DNA of 64,000 bases from Psychromonas aquimarina ATCC BAA-1526. GTDB taxonomy: Bacteria > Pseudomonadota > Gammaproteobacteria > Enterobacterales > Psychromonadaceae. The stretch is from assembly GCF_000428725.1 (NCBI RefSeq), contig NZ_KE386793.1:344243-408242 (forward strand), read 5' to 3'. Position 1 is the stretch's first letter, and every line of letters begins with the position of its first letter. Below are positions 53,044 through 62,220 of the stretch, piece after piece. The position numbers and the translations under genes were made by a program. The notes beneath the pieces were generated by a model. That model was not told the origin of the DNA. It saw only the letters and a list, made by a program, of their open reading frames with translations, and did not search any database.

Positions 53044-54402
53044 TTAACCGTTAAATAACTGCACGATAATCAGTGTAATAAGGAGCGGGCAGATATATCT
53101 GACATAGAGCGGCCAGACCCGCCAGAACAGGCTGCTGCTGTCTACATCCTGCTGCCCCTGGATCTCCTGTAATAGATTGTTACGCTTCCATACCCAGCCT
53201 AGATAGACGGCAATGCCTAAGGCGACAAGCGGCTGTGCGCGTTCAGTGGTTATGGTGATCATAAAGCCGAACAGAGTATCGAAGTTAAATACGACAATTA
53301 ATGATAAGAAAATAACAAGTGCGCCGATAATGCCGGCTGCCTTATTACGCTCCATGGCAGTTTTTTCCATTAAATAGCTGGTGGGTACTTCAACAATTGA
53401 TATTGCAGAAGTAAGGCCGGCAATAGTCATTAATACAAAGAATACAAAAGCTAAAATATACTGCAGGCTGCCGTCTAATGTTGCAAACAGTGCCGGCAAT
53501 ACAGTAAAGACTAAGGTATCTGAATTCAGCAGGCCGCCGGACTCGTTGAAGATCTGCACGCCGTTGTGCTGGGCGACATACATTGCCGGAATAATCATCA
53601 GGGCTGCCAGTAAGGCGACGCTGCTGTCCGTTAAAGTAACAAAAGCAGTTAGTTTAGCAATGTTCTCTTTTTTACCCAGGTAAGCGCCGTAAACCATCAT
53701 AGCAGCAGTACCTATAGTTAATGAAAAGAAGGTTTGACCCAGAGCACCGATCAGTACGTCCGCTTCCCAGATACGTGAAAAGTCTGGAACTAATAATATT
53801 TTAAGCCCCTGCATCGCACCGGGCAGGGTAAGTATATAGGCCGCGCCTGATATCAGAATAAGCAGCAGCAGCGGCATTAAGCGTTTTGACCACTTTTCTA
53901 TGCCTTCCTGGACTCCCTGACGTATTACCCAGATCACCATTAAAATGAAGATAGTGGTGAATACTAAATTACGAGATAATGAGAAGTCGGTTAACCAGGC
54001 AGAGGCTTGTGAAAATCCCAAAACACTGGCGGCAGGCGCCGCAGCAAAACTAACAAACCAGCCGGATAATATACTGTAGAAAGTGCAGATCAGTGTTGCA
54101 GTGATAATAGAGGTAAAACCGATTAACTTACCGATTTTTTTACTTATCGGCGTATTACCTATTTTAGCCATAGCATCGGCTGGATTAGTCTGGCCGTGTC
54201 GTCCAATCATAAGTTCTGCAATCAGCATCGGATAGCCTAAAATGATGATAAGCACTAAATAAACAAGCAGGAATGCGCCGCCGCCGTGGGTTGCCGCCTG
54301 TGTCGGGAATCCCCAGATATTACCTACGCCGACAGCTGAACCGGCGGCCGCCATAATAAAACCGATGCGTGAACTAAAATGATTTGAATCTGTACTGCTC
54401 AT
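53044..54402 (-). CDS. NSS-family sodium-dependent transporter
   Basis: This 452-aa inner-membrane protein has about 11-12 helices in the LeuT layout. The first helix shows the family signature AAAGSAVGVGNIWGFP near 14-29, where the unwound part binds Na+ and substrate. YLVLIIILGYPMLIAELMIG follows. The sixth-helix region near 220 reads GALGQTFFSLTIG. Substrates in this family are amino acids such as Trp, Tyr, Met or Ala; the choice here is unknown. An Lrp-type regulator gene lies upstream on the same strand and may control it. A strong terminator follows. Confidence 0.93.
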   Translation of the reverse strand: MSSTDSNHFSSRIGFIMAAAGSAVGVGNIWGFPTQAATHGGGAFLLVYLVLIIILGYPMLIAELMIGRHGQTNPADAMAKIGNTPISKKIGKLIGFTSIITATLICTFYSILSGWFVSFAAAPAASVLGFSQASAWLTDFSLSRNLVFTTIFILMVIWVIRQGVQEGIEKWSKRLMPLLLLILISGAAYILTLPGAMQGLKILLVPDFSRIWEADVLIGALGQTFFSLTIGTAAMMVYGAYLGKKENIAKLTAFVTLTDSSVALLAALMIIPAMYVAQHNGVQIFNESGGLLNSDTLVFTVLPALFATLDGSLQYILAFVFFVLMTIAGLTSAISIVEVPTSYLMEKTAMERNKAAGIIGALVIFLSLIVVFNFDTLFGFMITITTERAQPLVALGIAVYLGWVWKRNNLLQEIQGQQDVDSSSLFWRVWPLYVRYICPLLITLIIVQLFNG

Positions 54403-54516
54403 ATGTGCTCTCTGTGAAATTTTGAGAGACGCATAATAGACCTTTATTTCGACTGGTCAATGGCGGGTTATAGCGCAGCTTGTTATCTATTTGGTGGTTT
54501 GTGTTGGCTTTTTGTT

Positions 54517-54559
54517 AACCCGGGCTGTTTTATTCTTTTTTTCGGCTGCTGCCCGGGTT
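54517..54559. terminator. GC-rich inverted repeat between Lrp and NSS genes
   Basis: AACCCGGGC (54,517-54,525) pairs with GCCCGGGTT (54,551-54,559). On the plus strand a T-rich stretch follows, but both nearby genes run leftward, where it could end the regulator transcript. Confidence 0.45.
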
Positions 54560-54641
54560 TTTGTTGTTTTGCCAGTTGCTGAAAAGAGATATGCGCAAGA
54601 ATATTGCGCCGCTGTATTGTGAAAATTATTTTGTATTAATT

Positions 54642-55115
54642 TTAAGGCAGAGGAATACTGGTATGATTCTTAACCTGTTTGAGCACGAAACAGGAGTGTA
54701 CTGCACCGATATTAGGAAGGCTGGTCAGTTTATCTAATAAAAACTCTCTAAATCTATTCATGTCTTTTACCAGTACTTTCAGCTGGTAATCAGCGTCACT
54801 GCCGGTAAGTAAGCAGCATTCTAATACTTCATCATAACTGCATACTTTTGCTTCAAATGTTTCAATAACTTCCGGAGTATGCTTTTCCAGACATACCTGC
54901 ACATAGGCCGCCAGTGACAGGTTAAAATGCTCCGGTGATAATAAAGTTGCATAACCGGTAATAAAGCCGGACTCTTCGAGTGCTTTTACGCGGCGTGAAC
55001 AGGGAGAAGGAGATAACCCGACCTTATCGGCGAGATCCTGATTTGAAAGTTTTCCCTTACTTTGCAGTAGTTTTAAAATGGCTAAATCGGTTTTATCGAG
55101 TTGCAGCTCTGCCAT
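54642..55115 (-). CDS. Lrp/AsnC-family transcriptional regulator
   Basis: This is a 157-aa protein from the ATG at 55,115; the frame runs 20 codons further upstream but those residues do not match the family. The N-terminal helix-turn-helix (about 5-55) reads LDKTDLAILKLLQSKGKLSNQDLADKVGLS in two overlapping helices. The C-terminal RAM domain (about 65-150) has the amino-acid-binding fold, with GSDADYQLKVLVKDM near 108. Members sense amino acids. It is not global Lrp, whose sequence differs. The NSS amino-acid transporter gene directly downstream is the likely target. Confidence 0.9.
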   Translation of the reverse strand: MAELQLDKTDLAILKLLQSKGKLSNQDLADKVGLSPSPCSRRVKALEESGFITGYATLLSPEHFNLSLAAYVQVCLEKHTPEVIETFEAKVCSYDEVLECCLLTGSDADYQLKVLVKDMNRFREFLLDKLTSLPNIGAVHSCFVLKQVKNHTSIPLP

Positions 55116-55487
55116 GGTGTCGTTCTCATTAAATAGCAAAAAGTGGAGAATAGCACAGATGGAGAGCTGGATCACAGGTAATGACCCAGCACTTAGTAAA
55201 ATAATACCTCCGGCAGACAGGGCGCTAATGCCGATCTTGAGTCACCTGCTGATAATCAAACAATATTTATAAAAAATGTCTAGCAGCTGTAATTTTTTAT
55301 ATTAATGCAGTCTATTAATTGTCTCTTTATTATCAAGGCGATAGATTTACTATCATTAATTGCAAATTATAATAGTTATCATTAAATATTCTGCCTTATT
55401 CAAGGAGGAAGTGCAGTTTCCAGCAGGATATATTAATGATAGATAGTGAAACATCTTCCAATAAGCTTCAATTACTTAAGTTAATCT
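55116..55487. other. 370-bp AT-rich intergenic region
   Basis: This carries the promoter area of the Lrp gene. A strong AAGGAGG sequence at about 55,401 is not followed by a long frame. A 19-codon frame begins with the ATG at 55,436 (CAGGA upstream), and its stop overlaps the start of the 62-aa frame. Confidence 0.35.
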
Positions 55488-55676
55488 ATGAATAACGTTA
55501 TTAGTAAAAACAGCTCTGATACAAAAACGGGTTTAATGAATATCTCACGATTAAGCTATCTGCTGCGGGCTGTACGGAAAAATTCGCTTAATGTACTGAA
55601 ATTTGCCGACGTAATTGAAGATACAGCAGCAGATCATCTGATAGTGAGTCGTTGTATTCTTACCAATAGGCGCTAA
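55488..55676 (+). CDS. Hypothetical small protein, 62 aa
   Basis: A small soluble basic protein is encoded, with no known family. Segments include ISRLSYLLRAVRKNSLNVLKF and ADHLIVSRCILTNRR. Its ATG shares bases with the stop of an upstream 19-codon frame (ATGAATAA arrangement), which suggests coupling or an old frameshift. The ribosome site is weak. The locus is isolated, so it may not be a gene. Confidence 0.35.
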   Translation: MNNVISKNSSDTKTGLMNISRLSYLLRAVRKNSLNVLKFADVIEDTAADHLIVSRCILTNRR

Positions 55677-55801
55677 GTTCAGTTGTATTGGCTATGTTTA
55701 AAACAAAAGCCGGCTGGCAGTTAACCTGCAAAAAATGAGACTCTGCTGTTATCCTCTGGATATAAACAAAGTCTCATTAAATTGACGGGGTATATAACGA
55801 C

Positions 55802-55912
55802 TCAGCATCTTATAATGCAGCGGTAGAAACTGCGTTTTACTTTATGCTTAGGTTTCATCGATTGATACACAACCGGGTAACCGTAACTTAACAGCATGAT
55901 ATCACTACTCAT
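55802..55912 (-). CDS. Candidate small protein, 36 aa
   Basis: The ATG at 55,912 is preceded by AAGGAG with ideal spacing (6 nt). The peptide begins MSSDIMLLSYGYPVV and ends in a basic tail with two Cys (KVKRSFYRCIIRC). A longer frame to 55,999 exists, but only the internal ATG has a ribosome site. There is no known family. It sits alone downstream of nothing obvious, with about 240 bp of free sequence on its left. Confidence 0.45.
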   Translation of the reverse strand: MSSDIMLLSYGYPVVYQSMKPKHKVKRSFYRCIIRC

Positions 55913-56151
55913 ATTACTCTCCTTGGCTGCGCTGAAAAACTCAGCAACAGGTCGAGTAATGAAAATACCGTGCCAGCATTTAATTTTGTTTAAAATCAAG
56001 TGGTTAACATTTTTGTGTGGTGATACCTGGATATATCTGCACCATGGTGGATTATTTTTTCACTAAAAGGTGGCATTAAATATATCTTTTGTGGGGAATA
56101 CCGGGTGGGTGTATTTTCTGCTGTTAGTCCCATTGTCCGTTCTGGCGATTG

Positions 56152-57435
56152 TTATTCTGTGATGGTTTTAGGAAAAACCATATTGAACTGACTGCCGCAG
56201 CCTTCACGGCTGGTGCATTCAATCGTGCCCTGCAAATGATCTGTGATTATATTAAACAGCACATACATGCCTAATCCGCTGCCGCCCTGGTCTTTTTTGG
56301 TGGTTATAAAGGGTTCAAATATTTTTGTAAGCAGGGACTCTGACATGCCTTTGCCGTCATCAGAATAATTCAGGTGAATTGAGTCATTAACTTCGCTGAT
56401 TTTAAACTCGATATGACCTGCATCATCTTCGTTGTAGGCATGCAGAATTGAGTTCATTACTAAATTGGTGACAATTTGTGAGAACAGTCCGGGGTTGCTG
56501 GTTATTTCAACTGCTGTATCACCGCAGATATTTATATGGTGCTTAGTGCGTTTCAGCTCAGGGTGCAGGCTCTTCGTTACTAAGCTTATATAATCTGCAA
56601 GGTTAAACAGGCGCAGTTTCTGACTGGAGACGTCAACAGATATTTGTTTAAAACTTTGAATCAGCTCGGCTGCCCGCTCCAAATTAAATATTAAAATCTC
56701 ATCGGCCTGCTTCGACTGTTGTAAATATTCGTTTAACTCACTCATTTTTAGTTCCTGGGAGTTTAAGCGAGTGCGTATTTTTGATGATTCTTCATGGATA
56801 TGTGAAACTGCGGTAAGACATATGCCGATCGGGGTGTTTATTTCATGAGCGATACCCGCGACTAGTTTAGCTAATGATGCAAGTTTCTCAGACTCCACCA
56901 GGTAATTTTGTGCTTTATTCAGTTCATTTGTTGAAGTATGCAGCGCTTGAGTACGTTCACTGATCTGATCTTTTAATTCTTCCTGGTATGAACGCAGTTT
57001 ATGTTCTGCTTTTTGCTGTGCCTGTAATGCCGCCGCTAGTTTTTGGCGTTCCTTATACAATGTTAAAAAAACACCTATTTTACTGCGCAGAATATCGTCG
57101 TTGATCGGCTTAAGCAGATAATCGACGGCACCGCTCTTATAACCTTTAAATTCAAAGGTCTCATCCCGGGAAAATGCGGTTATAAAGATCACCGGTATAT
57201 GGGCTGTTTTCGGGTGCTGCAGAATAAGTGCCGCCGTTTCAAAACCATCCATTTCCGGCATCTGTACATCCATGAGAATTAAGAAATAATCATTTTTATG
57301 TGCTTGAGCTAATGCCTGCTGACCACTGTCAGCATGGGTAATATCTAAATTCAACGGCTCTAATATGCGCTGATATACTCTATGATTATTAGGCTCATCA
57401 TCTACAACGAGTATTTTTGCACGTGTCTCACTCAT
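56152..57435 (-). CDS. Receiver-histidine kinase fusion, soluble
   Basis: This 427-aa protein has no membrane segment. The N-terminal receiver (about 6-125) shows VVDDEPNNH, LMDVQMP near 55 and LLKPIND. A coiled-coil linker leads to a kinase with AGIAHEINTPIG near 195 (the phospho-accepting His of the NtrB/ThkA-like type), N near 330, DDGKGM and GGSGLGMYV. Thus a receiver controls a kinase in one chain. It lies 54 bp downstream of the giant hybrid kinase gene and is probably in the same operon, so phosphate may pass from that kinase to this receiver. Confidence 0.9.
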   Translation of the reverse strand: MSETRAKILVVDDEPNNHRVYQRILEPLNLDITHADSGQQALAQAHKNDYFLILMDVQMPEMDGFETAALILQHPKTAHIPVIFITAFSRDETFEFKGYKSGAVDYLLKPINDDILRSKIGVFLTLYKERQKLAAALQAQQKAEHKLRSYQEELKDQISERTQALHTSTNELNKAQNYLVESEKLASLAKLVAGIAHEINTPIGICLTAVSHIHEESSKIRTRLNSQELKMSELNEYLQQSKQADEILIFNLERAAELIQSFKQISVDVSSQKLRLFNLADYISLVTKSLHPELKRTKHHINICGDTAVEITSNPGLFSQIVTNLVMNSILHAYNEDDAGHIEFKISEVNDSIHLNYSDDGKGMSESLLTKIFEPFITTKKDQGGSGLGMYVLFNIITDHLQGTIECTSREGCGSQFNMVFPKTITE

Positions 57436-57489
57436 AAATCACCCTGTGAAATAAATACTGTAAGTTTAATTAATATAGTCAGCTTTGTG

Positions 57490-60400
57490 TTAATTAACTG
57501 CATGTTTATACAGCCAGATTCGCATCATTATCAGCAGATCATCCAGATCAACGGGTTTACTTAAAAATTCAGAAGCTCCTGCCTGCAGGCATTTTTCTTT
57601 ATCTTCCGGCATCGTTTTCGCCGTTAAGGCAAAAATAGGGGTTTTACGATAAGCCGGCATTTTTCTGATTTGACGAGTGGCTTCATTACCATCCATAACC
57701 GGCATCATGGTATCCATTAATATTAGTTCAAAACTATGGTCATTAGTGAGTAAATTAACGGCTTCCTGGCCGTTACTGGCCATTTCAACATCAAAACCAG
57801 TGTTAATAAGCTGTTTAGACAAGGCATAAGAGTTACGCATATCATCATCAACTAACAATATTTTTCTGTTTTCTAAAACCTGATTTTCGTTATGGGGGCC
57901 AAGTGTTTCAGACTTCTGCTGTCCGTTGAATTTCTGTTCAATATTCTGAATAAACAAAGATACATCATCACTCAGTTTTTCAGCTGAACCTAGGCCTTTG
58001 ATTATCACCGATGACGCGTACTGGTTAAGAGTAGACTGATCTTCATCGCTGATTTCCCAGCCTGTATAGATAATGACCGGAGGCACTTGTACAGACTCAT
58101 TATTATGCAGCGTTTTTAACAGATCGAAACCGTTAATATCCGGCAGGCCTAAATCTAAAATAATACAGTCATAGCGGTTATCTTGTATCGACTGCAGCCC
58201 CTCAGTTCCGGAACTTACTGCGGTGATTTTAACGCCTTTATTTTCTAACAGGCGGGTGATAGCGCTGCTGTTTTGTTTATCATCTTCAATCAGCAGGATA
58301 TGTTTAACAGTACTCTCTGCTATATCAGTAATTTCGTCTAAAACAGAGTGTAAATCATCTTCTTGTACCGGCTTAGTTAAAAAACCTATTGCACCGTGAG
58401 AAAGCACATCTGTTTTAATGTCATCGCGCCCTGTTATTATCTGCACAGGAATATGGCGTGTTTTATGACTGAATTTAAGCTGTTCTAATACATGGTAGCC
58501 GCTGATATCAGGCAGATTAATATCTAAAATTATCCCCTTAGGCTGATAGGTCTGTGCCAGGTGAATACCTGAACGTCCGGTAACAGCTGTCACACATTTA
58601 TAGCCCTGCTGCTTAGCATAATTACACAGTGCACTGCCGAATTTAGGATCATCATCAATAACCAGCAGGGCCTGATCATTTACGTGTAAGTCTTTTCTGT
58701 CGTCACTGACAACCTGTTCCTGTGAAGGCTGCAGATTGTCGTCGCCTGCTTCTATTTTTTTACTTTCAGTATTTGTGTCTGGTACTGTTTTATAACCGTC
58801 AATTGCCATGGGTAAATAGAGGGTGAAGGTGCTGCCTTCTCCTAATATACTTTCTACTTGTATTTCTCCGCTTAACAGTGCGGTGAGCTCTCTGGCGATT
58901 GTTAAACCTAAACCTGTGCCTCCGTATTTGCGGCTGGTGGAGCCGTCCTGCTGCTGAAATGCTTCAAAAATGGCATGTTGTTTTTCCTCGGGGATACCGA
59001 TGCCGCTGTCGATTACTGAAAGTGCGATAATAGGATCCGATGTGTCTGGCGCGTGGCTGAACTGAAAATCATCCGGCGCTTTTTTTATGCTCAGGGTCAC
59101 GCCGCCGTGGTGGGTAAATTTCATTGCGTTAGATAACAGGTTACGCAGTATTTGTTCTATTCTTAGGCCGTCAGAAATAATAGCTTCCGGTAATAATCGA
59201 TCTAGATCGATAGTGAACTCAAGTCCCCGGTCATTGGCCACGGGATCAAAGATCTGGTATAAATTACGTGATAATGTTTTGAATTTTACTGTCTCACTAT
59301 GAATTATCAGTTTACCCGCTTCTACTTTTGATAAGTCCATAATATCGTTAATTAATTCCAGTAAACACAAGCCGCCGTCGTAAATTACTTTTGCATCTTC
59401 TACTTCTGTTTGATCAAGGTTCTGCTTTTTATTATTAATAAGTCCTTTGGCTAATAAAAGTAAACTGTTTAAAGGAGTCCTTAACTCATGGCTCATATTT
59501 GCTAAAAACTCAGATTTATATTTGCTGGCTAAAGCAAGCTCATCTGCTTTAATTGTCAAAGCTGCCTGCGCTTGTTCAATTTCGTTTTTCTGCTTTGATA
59601 AAGAGATCTGCTTTTGTGCTAATTCTGTATTGGACAGCTGCAGCTCTTCACTTTGTGCTTTTAGTTCCTGTTCAGACGCTGTAAGCAGTAAAGTCTGCTC
59701 CTGTAGATTCTCGTTAGCGTTTTGAAGTTCTTTCTGCTGCGTTTGAAGCTGTTCTGACTGCTGTTTTAATTCCAGTGTTTTTTGTTTTGACTGTGTCAGT
59801 AACATTTCAATTTTTTCACGGCTTTTTGCACTGTTAACAATAACACCAAGACTTTGTGTTACCTGCTTTAACAAATCCAGCTGCTGAGCAGTGAATGCCT
59901 GAAAAGATGCCAGTTCAATAACTGCATTGCAGCTGTTATCAAAAATAACCGGCAGAACAATAATATTCAGCGGAGAGGCTTCGCCTAACCCTGATGATAT
60001 CTGAATATAATCTGGGGGGACTTGTGTCAATAAAATAGACTGTTTTTCCAGTGCACACTGACCGACCAGTCCTTCCCCGAACTCAAGCTGGTTGTCTAGA
60101 TTTTTCCGCCGCGTATGCGCATAGCTGGCAATTAAATTAAGTTTATTGTTCTTTTTGAGATAAAAGGCACCGTGACCTGCGGTGATGATTCCGGCTAGTT
60201 CTGAAATTAGGTATTGTGCTAGTTCAGTTAACTGGTTTATACCTTGAATCTGTTTAACTATGTTGGCTAAATTAGATTTTAACCAGTCCTGCTCTTCCAT
60301 TTTGTTGAGTAATGCCGCCTTAGATGCATTTTCCTGCTCTAGTTCTTCGCTGCGTAATTTAATTTGTCTGACCATGTCCTGCAGTGCGTGACCTAGTGTA

Positions 60401-61590
60401 TCCTGGTTGGAACTAATGTTTAATTCAACGTCTAAATTACCTTTAGAGATCTGCTCTGCCATATATGCTTTGCGTTTAAGTTCATCAACTATGCTTAATA
60501 CCGATGCAAAAATGCCGGTAGCATTTTCTTTCTGGCGCTTTTCAAACTGAATATCAGTCTTCCCTAGTGCCAGTTTCTGGGTGATTTCCATAATATATTT
60601 AGGCTCTCCGCCAATCGGCCTGCGTATTCTTCCGGCAATAAACCAGGATAAAAACGTTGCTAATATAATCGCGACAGCAGAAATCAGAAGGATAAAGACG
60701 ATCGCCTGCTCGTTGTCTTCGGCAAGTTCGGGGCCTAATAAATCCTGATCGCTTTTTACGGACAGTTTTACCTGTTCTGCAGCATCGGAAATAAGCGGGC
60801 CGATGCGGTCCAGCTGGGTTTCGATTATTTTATTACGCTTTAGTATAAGGTGTTGAATTTCCAGGAAAGTTTCTTCGTAGTTCTTTCTTTCTAAAAGAAA
60901 GTCGTTAAACAGTCTTTTAAGCTTAGGGTCCTGTAGACGTGTTCGTAACGATTCGATCTGTGCATCTATTTTTAAACCTATTTCCTGCTGAAATCGACTT
61001 GCCGCGGCTAAATCATTGGTGTTTAAAAACTTATTGGCGTAAAGGCGTGCCAGTAATACATGTTCCTGGATACGCCCGGCAAAATAGGCCGTCTCAGAAT
61101 CTTTATCGTTATAGGCGTCAATAATAATTTCGGTAAGTTTGGTGCGCATTGACAGGCCGCTTGGATCCAGCTGATTAAATACCAGATCATCACGCTGATG
61201 TTTAAAATCAATGATGACTGAAAAATTACGTACATATTGTGCAAGAGATGAATCAATCAAACGGATGCTTTGTGCTCGGTCAGCTTGTTCTATTTCAACT
61301 TGTGATTGTTTCAATAGATCTTGAAGCTGCTCTAATCTGTCCTGATAATTGAGCACACTCTGCTGGCGGCCTGATTTAAAGAACTCCTTAACATATAAGC
61401 GCACCAGCAGCATGTTTGCCTGGAGCCTGCCGGCTAATACCGTGTCGCGCGCTAAATTGCGGTAATTACTAAAACCATTGGAGGCGCTTTCTAATCCGTT
61501 ATAGGAGACCACTGACATGGTGACAATTACGCTAAGTAGAAGACCAAATCCAAAATTTAATATTGATGAGAGTTTTAAGTTTTCAAGCAT
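57490..61590 (-). CDS. Large hybrid histidine kinase with HAMP, GAF and three receivers
   Basis: This is a 1366-aa protein from the ATG at 61,590, supported by AAGGAA 7 nt upstream; the frame extends 20 codons further. Membrane helices lie at about 10-30 and 300-322 and enclose a helical periplasmic sensor (HBM/4-helix type). A HAMP domain follows (about 325-430), then GAF (about 455-600), a long coiled coil, the kinase core (SHELRTPLNS near 700; GTGLGLTIA), and three receivers with Asp near 1022 (ILDINLP), 1145 (ILDLGLP) and 1292 (LMDTMMP). There is no HPt domain, so an external HPt or a transfer to the downstream receiver-kinase is needed. It is the first gene of a two-gene operon. Confidence 0.92.
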   Translation of the reverse strand: MLENLKLSSILNFGFGLLLSVIVTMSVVSYNGLESASNGFSNYRNLARDTVLAGRLQANMLLVRLYVKEFFKSGRQQSVLNYQDRLEQLQDLLKQSQVEIEQADRAQSIRLIDSSLAQYVRNFSVIIDFKHQRDDLVFNQLDPSGLSMRTKLTEIIIDAYNDKDSETAYFAGRIQEHVLLARLYANKFLNTNDLAAASRFQQEIGLKIDAQIESLRTRLQDPKLKRLFNDFLLERKNYEETFLEIQHLILKRNKIIETQLDRIGPLISDAAEQVKLSVKSDQDLLGPELAEDNEQAIVFILLISAVAIILATFLSWFIAGRIRRPIGGEPKYIMEITQKLALGKTDIQFEKRQKENATGIFASVLSIVDELKRKAYMAEQISKGNLDVELNISSNQDTLGHALQDMVRQIKLRSEELEQENASKAALLNKMEEQDWLKSNLANIVKQIQGINQLTELAQYLISELAGIITAGHGAFYLKKNNKLNLIASYAHTRRKNLDNQLEFGEGLVGQCALEKQSILLTQVPPDYIQISSGLGEASPLNIIVLPVIFDNSCNAVIELASFQAFTAQQLDLLKQVTQSLGVIVNSAKSREKIEMLLTQSKQKTLELKQQSEQLQTQQKELQNANENLQEQTLLLTASEQELKAQSEELQLSNTELAQKQISLSKQKNEIEQAQAALTIKADELALASKYKSEFLANMSHELRTPLNSLLLLAKGLINNKKQNLDQTEVEDAKVIYDGGLCLLELINDIMDLSKVEAGKLIIHSETVKFKTLSRNLYQIFDPVANDRGLEFTIDLDRLLPEAIISDGLRIEQILRNLLSNAMKFTHHGGVTLSIKKAPDDFQFSHAPDTSDPIIALSVIDSGIGIPEEKQHAIFEAFQQQDGSTSRKYGGTGLGLTIARELTALLSGEIQVESILGEGSTFTLYLPMAIDGYKTVPDTNTESKKIEAGDDNLQPSQEQVVSDDRKDLHVNDQALLVIDDDPKFGSALCNYAKQQGYKCVTAVTGRSGIHLAQTYQPKGIILDINLPDISGYHVLEQLKFSHKTRHIPVQIITGRDDIKTDVLSHGAIGFLTKPVQEDDLHSVLDEITDIAESTVKHILLIEDDKQNSSAITRLLENKGVKITAVSSGTEGLQSIQDNRYDCIILDLGLPDINGFDLLKTLHNNESVQVPPVIIYTGWEISDEDQSTLNQYASSVIIKGLGSAEKLSDDVSLFIQNIEQKFNGQQKSETLGPHNENQVLENRKILLVDDDMRNSYALSKQLINTGFDVEMASNGQEAVNLLTNDHSFELILMDTMMPVMDGNEATRQIRKMPAYRKTPIFALTAKTMPEDKEKCLQAGASEFLSKPVDLDDLLIMMRIWLYKHAVN

Positions 61591-62220
61591 AGGAAATTCC
61601 TTGCGCTGATCGGAAAAGCTAAACCCAGCTATATTCACCGCTAACGACATTGGTCAGCAGGCATGGCAAAGCAGGCAGGCGGCGATTTTTATCTGGTTAA
61701 TTCGGTGTTTGTTAATGCTGGTTTCTGCCGCATATAAATATGTCTGAGTATAGAAGAGAGTTGTTGAATTCACCTGTTGACCTGAAGGTGAGAGCACTGG
61801 CTTTAATTTACGACTTTCTAGAAGTTTTTGTTTATGCAGGGAAATTAGTTGTTAAACAGAGAAGGGCAGAGGTTTTCTAAGCAAATATTATTGAGATCCG
61901 TTAAATAGTAGGTGCCCGGCAGGTAATCCCCAGTAAACGGAACGATATGATCTTAGTAATGTCACTAATTTCAATTAGTTATTTTCGCTGTCTTGGATTA
62001 CCTGGATATACTGTTCAAGTTCATCAATATCTTTTATCTAAGACCGCTGTTTATATTTATTTTTCAGCGGAGTTTAAATAGCGGTAAAAGTAATAAAAAA
62101 AGGGTCTAATAGAACAAAATCATCTAATTTTCGTCTGAAAATCTAATTAAGAATTATTCGTTTTTGCCGATAAGGTCTAAGTACGTTCCAGTATTAAGTA
62201 CGTTGTATTTGGAGGAAATC
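61591..62220. other. 630-bp intergenic region with a nested palindrome
   Basis: No gene is seen. CAGGTAATCC (61,920-61,929) and GGATTACCTG (61,995-62,004) form a perfect 10-bp inverted repeat that encloses ACTAATT/AATTAGT (61,964-61,970 and 61,973-61,979). The region also has AGTACGTT twice just before the next gene (about 62,178 and 62,197). The promoters of the two divergent genes must lie here. Confidence 0.4.
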
